Position numbers and translations under genes: made by a program. This document shows, piece after piece, positions 34,801 through 38,746 of a stretch of DNA of 38,746 nucleotides. Source of the stretch: Coprinopsis marcescibilis (Eukaryota; Basidiomycota; Agaricomycetes; Agaricales; Psathyrellaceae); assembly GCA_004369085.1 (NCBI GenBank), contig ML210392.1, positions 1 to 38,746 on the forward strand, given 5' to 3'. The notes beneath the pieces are model-generated. The model saw only the letters and a list, made by a program, of their open reading frames with translations, did not search any database and had not been told where the DNA came from. Within the stretch, counting starts at the first letter, position 1; each line of letters begins with the position of its first letter.

Positions 34801-36234
34801 AATGCGGGGCTGCAGAGATCGCAGCACATCGATGATTCCACGAGGCTATCATTCTGTGAGCGTACTTCTCTTTGTGTGTGAGCATTGGACTCACCGGTGC
34901 TTAGATTCCCATAGATCTTTGTCAAGACCTTGCGTCGGCACACGGTGGTCTGAACCAGCGCGTACAGCCCCTCGTTTGGGCTTTCAAAGTCAATCCTTGA
35001 CCCGTTTCGAAGCTCGGGAAGACCATCGGTGCGACCGCTGATTGTCCCTCTTTTGGCCCCGTGGTTGTTAGCGTATGTCTGGATCTCCTTCTTGCTGCGT
35101 GTTGGTGCCGCCTGTGTAGCCGATGCTGATTGTCCCAAACAGGCATCCCAGGACACAAGCCGCGAGAACGGATGGCAGGAATGGCTGTTCAAGGTAACCC
35201 ATGGCAAGCTCCTTATTTGTGCATTGTGGGTAGCAAAGTCATACCTAAAGCACTCGGCGGACGCAGAGGAACGCCTCAATAACTTTTGCGTTACTTAGTC
35301 GGACAGCGGTTATTGCACTGCCATCGACATCCACGGCGCGCCTGCCCTTCGCACAATCCACAACATGGCCCAGGGCTTGATCGATAGCTCGATCAGACAA
35401 TTTAGCTTGCCGTTAGGGGAGCTTCCCATTGCATTCCAAGGGGATCTAGTGAGTGACCCCAAAGCGCTCCAGATTCTATGCCAGGTGGGTGCCAGAGAAG
35501 CGTTGATCACCCTGGCGAGACTGACAACATTTCTAGGTCTGCGAATACATGCAGTCGGAAGAAGACATGGAGCACATGATTCCATGGGTTGGACACGACA
35601 CCCTAGACTGAATATCCAAAACGCACAATGGTTCCAAATTACCTTTCCAGATCCTCGTGCGCTGTCTTTTGCCGGGACACAGTCACCTAATGTATAATCT
35701 AATCTACGCTCTCTGTCTACATCTCAAGTCAGTCTAACATACCTCACCTTCCCTATTGAACCTTCTGCTCGATTGGCATGTAGAATACTCACAGCGCCTG
35801 ATACAAACACAAAATCCGATGACACGTTTACAATCCTTCCACTGGCAGGCAGGTTTCTCGACTGTGTATCGGCCCTTGTCAATAAGTACAGTTTATTCTG
35901 CTCTCACCGAAGCTCGTGCGACACTGATCCTCGTCCCCAATAATTAAAACAAACCATGATCGGTATGAAGTAAAACTTATAGATAGACCGAGTGATAATT
36001 GACAATGCTACCAGTATACCATTATGCAAACGTTTCAATCGTACGCTAAGTCTAAACCTACGCACGAACGGAGACCAAAAGATAGTATAGTAAACGACGC
36101 AGAACAATAGGCTGTCACGAAACCGATTCATACATGGGCAAAGAAGATTCGAAGCATCCATCGTTCTTAAAACGATGCTGAAAAAATAGAGTCCACCCGG
36201 ATCCAGTGCAGTATTACCTACTACCCGCGAGGCA
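34801..36234. other. Stretch with overlapping short frames
   Basis: A 175-codon minus-strand frame (34752-35279) and a 110-codon plus-strand frame (35365-35697) exist. The first includes SGRTDGLPELRNGSRIDFES and may be an upstream remnant of the decayed gene at 33845-34800. Neither has a recognisable domain. The last part would be the 3' flank of the F-box-like gene. Confidence 0.35.
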
Positions 36235-37396
36235 TTAGGCGAATTTCCTCTTCTTGCCTCGAAAATGGGAGTCAGATCTATTCTGATATCGAGGTCCTTT
36301 GTAATAGTACCACCATTTCTCCTCGGAAGTGCTGGTTCCAACCGTCAACCGTCCCTCTCCGTTCACATACCAGAAATAGTGATTAGCCCTAATCCATTTA
36401 ATTAGTGGATTATTGTTTTGAATAATCGGCATCAAATCATGTATAGACGCTTCCTTTTCCGCTTGACTGGATTCTTCATCGCTTGCGAATATATCGAGCC
36501 AAGGTGTAACTAGTGATAGGCTTGTTACGGAACGAAGACAGTTTTTCCGCTCAGCGAGAGTGAGAAGCAATTCCTGGAACCAACAAGTAAAGCATGCGTC
36601 GTAATCAACAGATGTAAAGACGACTTACCTTCAGACCAATTGACCTTTGCTGTAGAGCCAAAATTTCCAGAGCAGGGAAAACTTCCACCAGTAGAGGGAC
36701 TGCGTAAGCAACCGCAACTTTCATCGAAAGCGTCAATTCCAACTCTGCTATGCTTCTGCCAAACTGCTCTGTTTTCGCCGAATCCATTAATTTCGATAGA
36801 TCTTCGTAATCGAGAGATGATCCTAACACCAGTACCCGCAAGTTTCTCCAAGAGGCGATTGAAAGCAGTGTCACTCGACCACCAAGCGCCAGTCGGTGCA
36901 AAGAAGGCAACGATAAAACACTGAACGGATTTTTGTCCATAGCCATGGCCTGGATCGCTTCGAATGGGCTGCCTTTCTTCCTCAACACACCGCGTCTACC
37001 TAAGTATCCGACTAAAGTTTCATGGTAGCTGCTGTTTAACTCGATCGACATTGATTCCAAGTTCCTAAGTTTCTTGAGAACAGATACAAATGCGACAATG
37101 GTAGTATAAGGGTCCTCCTCGTCGATTCCAACTACTTGCAGATTGTTGACCATCGCGCAGTACAGTACAGACAACGCAGAACCGGATGCCAGCATGGCGA
37201 AGCACCGTTTGGCTTTAACACCGCCTACGACGAGGTTACTGTACCGATGATACGCCGCGACTTCGGACAAATCCCTTCCGGTCCGAAGGATTGAGCTGAT
37301 TGCGTCTCTGTCATTCCCAAGCTCTTCTACTATGAGAAACAAGAGTTCCACAGGTAAGTCGTTGATACCGGTTGCGCCTGACTGCTCAGCGAGCAC
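36235..37396 (-). CDS. F-box-like protein, not closely related to the other two
   Basis: Two exons, 36629-37396 and 36235-36573, flank a 55-bp intron (36574-36628) in phase 0 and give 368 residues. The N-terminus INDLPVELLFLIVEELGNDR with VAAYHRYSNLVV fits an F-box. A leucine-rich region follows (LRNLESMSIELNSSY, LSLPSLHRLALGG, NLRVLVLGSSLDYEDL), typical of agaricomycete F-box proteins with about 350-450 residues. The C-terminal exon is Trp-rich (EEKWWYYY) and ends in a basic GKKRKF tail. Expected role: substrate receptor of an SCF-type ubiquitin ligase. Confidence 0.82.
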
Positions 37397-37899
37397 GTTG
37401 CGGGGCTAGAATAGTCATGACATCCTCGATGTAATATCGATACTACTTAGAACCTACGACTCACTGTAGGTAGCTGCACCCAGCCAGGTTTAAACGCGAC
37501 CCTCCGAGATCTTTGTTTGGTCTTCATATTCCTTTTCGACATAGATGGGTTACTACCTCTTACTACTAAACAGGTAGTCGGATATGAGCACGAAAAATCG
37601 CAACCAAGCAGAAGTTAATTAGGACAATGTATACGACGCACATTTGATGGATTCGTGACCTATATATCTCCAAATCAATCCTGATGATCGTATTCCACGT
37701 GAGTGGCGGATTACTTAATATGGATACTCGACCAGAGTTAATAACGGTAAGTATGGAGCAGCCAATCCATCATTGACCTCTCCACAAAGAACCCAACGGA
37801 TATGTGGACGGAACGCTACGGAGCTTTCAAGAGTTCGTCAACCTCCGAACACAGAACCCAATAGCTACACAGACGGAACACTGTGGAGTAATTAGGGCC
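37397..37899. other. Promoter side of the F-box-like gene, with weak duplication
   Basis: Probably contains the promoter of the gene on the left. Two imperfect copies of a block beginning AGAACCCA and continuing to GACGGAAC and GGAG occur near 37789 and 37852, spaced about 63 bp. No gene is supported. Confidence 0.4.
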
Positions 37900-38294
37900 T
37901 AGCGTGGGAAGATCCGTATCCGACCCGCGGCCAAAACCGTGGATGCCGCTGTTGGCGGATACAGTTACGGATATGAAACCACGGATTGTGGTTTCATCCA
38001 CGCAGTCGAAGTCAAGATTCCCTTTTTAATGCAAAAATCATGTTAAATATAATAGTACAGCTATTTTACACTTCTTTTACATGTGTTTCACCCCCAAATG
38101 TACATAAAATGAGTCATAATAACACCGATAAAAATGCAAAAAAATCAAGAAAATCTGGAGAAAATTGAAAAATATTTCGAGAGCCTGGAAAAAGATAGAA
38201 AAGCTGGAGGAAAGAACAATACCAAAGAATAGTGATGTGGCATATGTAGAAAGGCAGTTTAAACCAGAAGGTAATAAATAAATACTGCACCATT
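37900..38294. mobile_element. Candidate terminal region of the hAT element
   Basis: The sequence TAGCGTGGGAAGATCCGTAT at 37900 resembles the T/CA-G-x-G-T/G-GG ends of hAT elements, and related CGGATAC and ACGGATATG words recur inside it. A 10-bp perfect inverted repeat (ATGAAACCAC/GTGGTTTCAT, loop GGATT) is at 37973-37997. An AT-rich tail, probably the 3' untranslated region, leads up to the transposase stop. The other end of the element is beyond the window, so the boundary is inference. Confidence 0.4.
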
Positions 38295-38746
38295 TCATTT
38301 CTTTGACAAATATTCAGCAACTGTTGCAACCCCAGGGAAAAATGGTGCCTGACTCCAAGACCCAACTGCCATTTTGGCCTTGAAGGTTTGAGAACTCATA
38401 GAATGCTGCATGAAGCTGACTTGGCGGCGTCCAACTGAGAATGCTCGCTCAGCATCAACTGATGAAGCTTCAAATGTGCAATAATTAGTAACAATGCATG
38501 CTTTCAACCAAATAATAGATATGCACCTGGTGCCGAACAAAAGTCAATTGCCATTTGTGCAACCTGAGGGGTTTGAGGAAGTACATTATTCCAGTACTTG
38601 AGGTATCCACCCAGGCGCTCAATTTCTTTGGACTTCATTAGTGGCTCGGTGATATATGCTTCAAATTCATCATCGCCATCTCCATCTTCATCCTCTGAAT
38701 TGGAATGTTCCTCCCATTTGGACTTAAATCAATTAGTACTAAGCTA
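38295..38746 (-). CDS. hAT-family transposase, C-terminal dimerisation part (partial)
   Basis: Cut-and-paste DNA transposase. Reading from the window edge, an acidic linker (NSEDEDGDGDDEFEAYI) is followed by LKYWNNVLPQTPQVAQMA and IDFCSAP. Intron 38468-38526 then gives SSVDAERAFSVGRR and MSSQTFKAKMAVGSWS, ending at 38295. The order W-x(n)-P-x-L/V-A-x-M-A, then A-S-S-V-D-x-E-R-x-F-S, then L/M-S-x-Q/E is the hAT C-terminal dimerisation domain. The exon begins after a TTTAAG acceptor near the right edge and the rest lies outside. No stop or frameshift is seen in the visible part, so the copy may be young. Confidence 0.85.

Noticed and set aside
34752..35279. 175-codon minus-strand frame as a separate gene
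   Set aside because: No domain or splice support; it may be a remnant of the decayed gene next to it, but the frames do not join.
1..38746. tRNA, rRNA, CRISPR or bacterial operon features
   Set aside because: No cloverleaf with a proper T-loop box, no regular spaced repeat array and no Shine-Dalgarno-led gene series was seen; the gene structure is eukaryotic.

Overview
The window looks like nuclear DNA of a mushroom-forming fungus (Basidiomycota, Agaricomycetes). Genes are split by many short GT-AG introns, mostly 44-70 bp, with CTRAY-like branch points. The recognisable families also point there: F-box proteins with an N-terminal coiled coil, a TET/JBP-like dioxygenase of the type expanded in Agaricomycetes, a tyrosine-recombinase retroelement and a hAT transposase. 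No bacterial operon, CRISPR array, rRNA or clear tRNA was seen. Exon coordinates below come from reading splice sites by eye and checking that reading phases agree; they are models, not transcripts.

Layout. 1-1083 (-): a nucleotidyltransferase-like gene cut by the window edge. 1600-2946 (+): a three-exon unknown protein with a basic nuclear-type tail. 4548-6068 (-): a decayed tyrosine-recombinase (DIRS/Ngaro-like) retroelement with an RNase H fragment and a recombinase carrying stops and a frameshift. 6788 to about 10230 (-): a large subunit of class I ribonucleotide reductase in at least ten exons, with an intact catalytic core and a divergent N-terminus. 12021-13327 (+): a second, diverged nucleotidyltransferase-like paralogue. 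13810-14461 (+): an unknown gene. 14869-16483 (-): an F-box protein. 17226 to about 17856 (-): a small unknown multi-exon gene. 18783-20984: a GC-rich segment with a 159-bp tandem duplication, then a two-exon TET/JBP-family 2-oxoglutarate/Fe(II) dioxygenase gene, with a short imperfect inverted repeat on either side. 24235-25734 (+): a second F-box protein related to the first along its whole length. 26971-29311 (-): a six-exon Cys-rich unknown gene and a compact neighbour. 32185-33219 (-): a four-exon unknown protein with a basic tail. 33845-34800 (-): a decayed gene. 36235-37396 (-): a third, unrelated F-box-like protein. 37900-38746 (-): the 3' part of a hAT transposase with a candidate element end.

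Together this is an accessory region: lineage-expanded families, gene pairs at different stages of divergence, and transposon debris. It does not form one pathway. The most interesting items are the intact TET/JBP-like dioxygenase with its repeat-flanked setting, the nucleotidyltransferase-like pair in which one copy seems to have lost the metal-binding signature, and the divergent ribonucleotide reductase that keeps every catalytic residue I can check.
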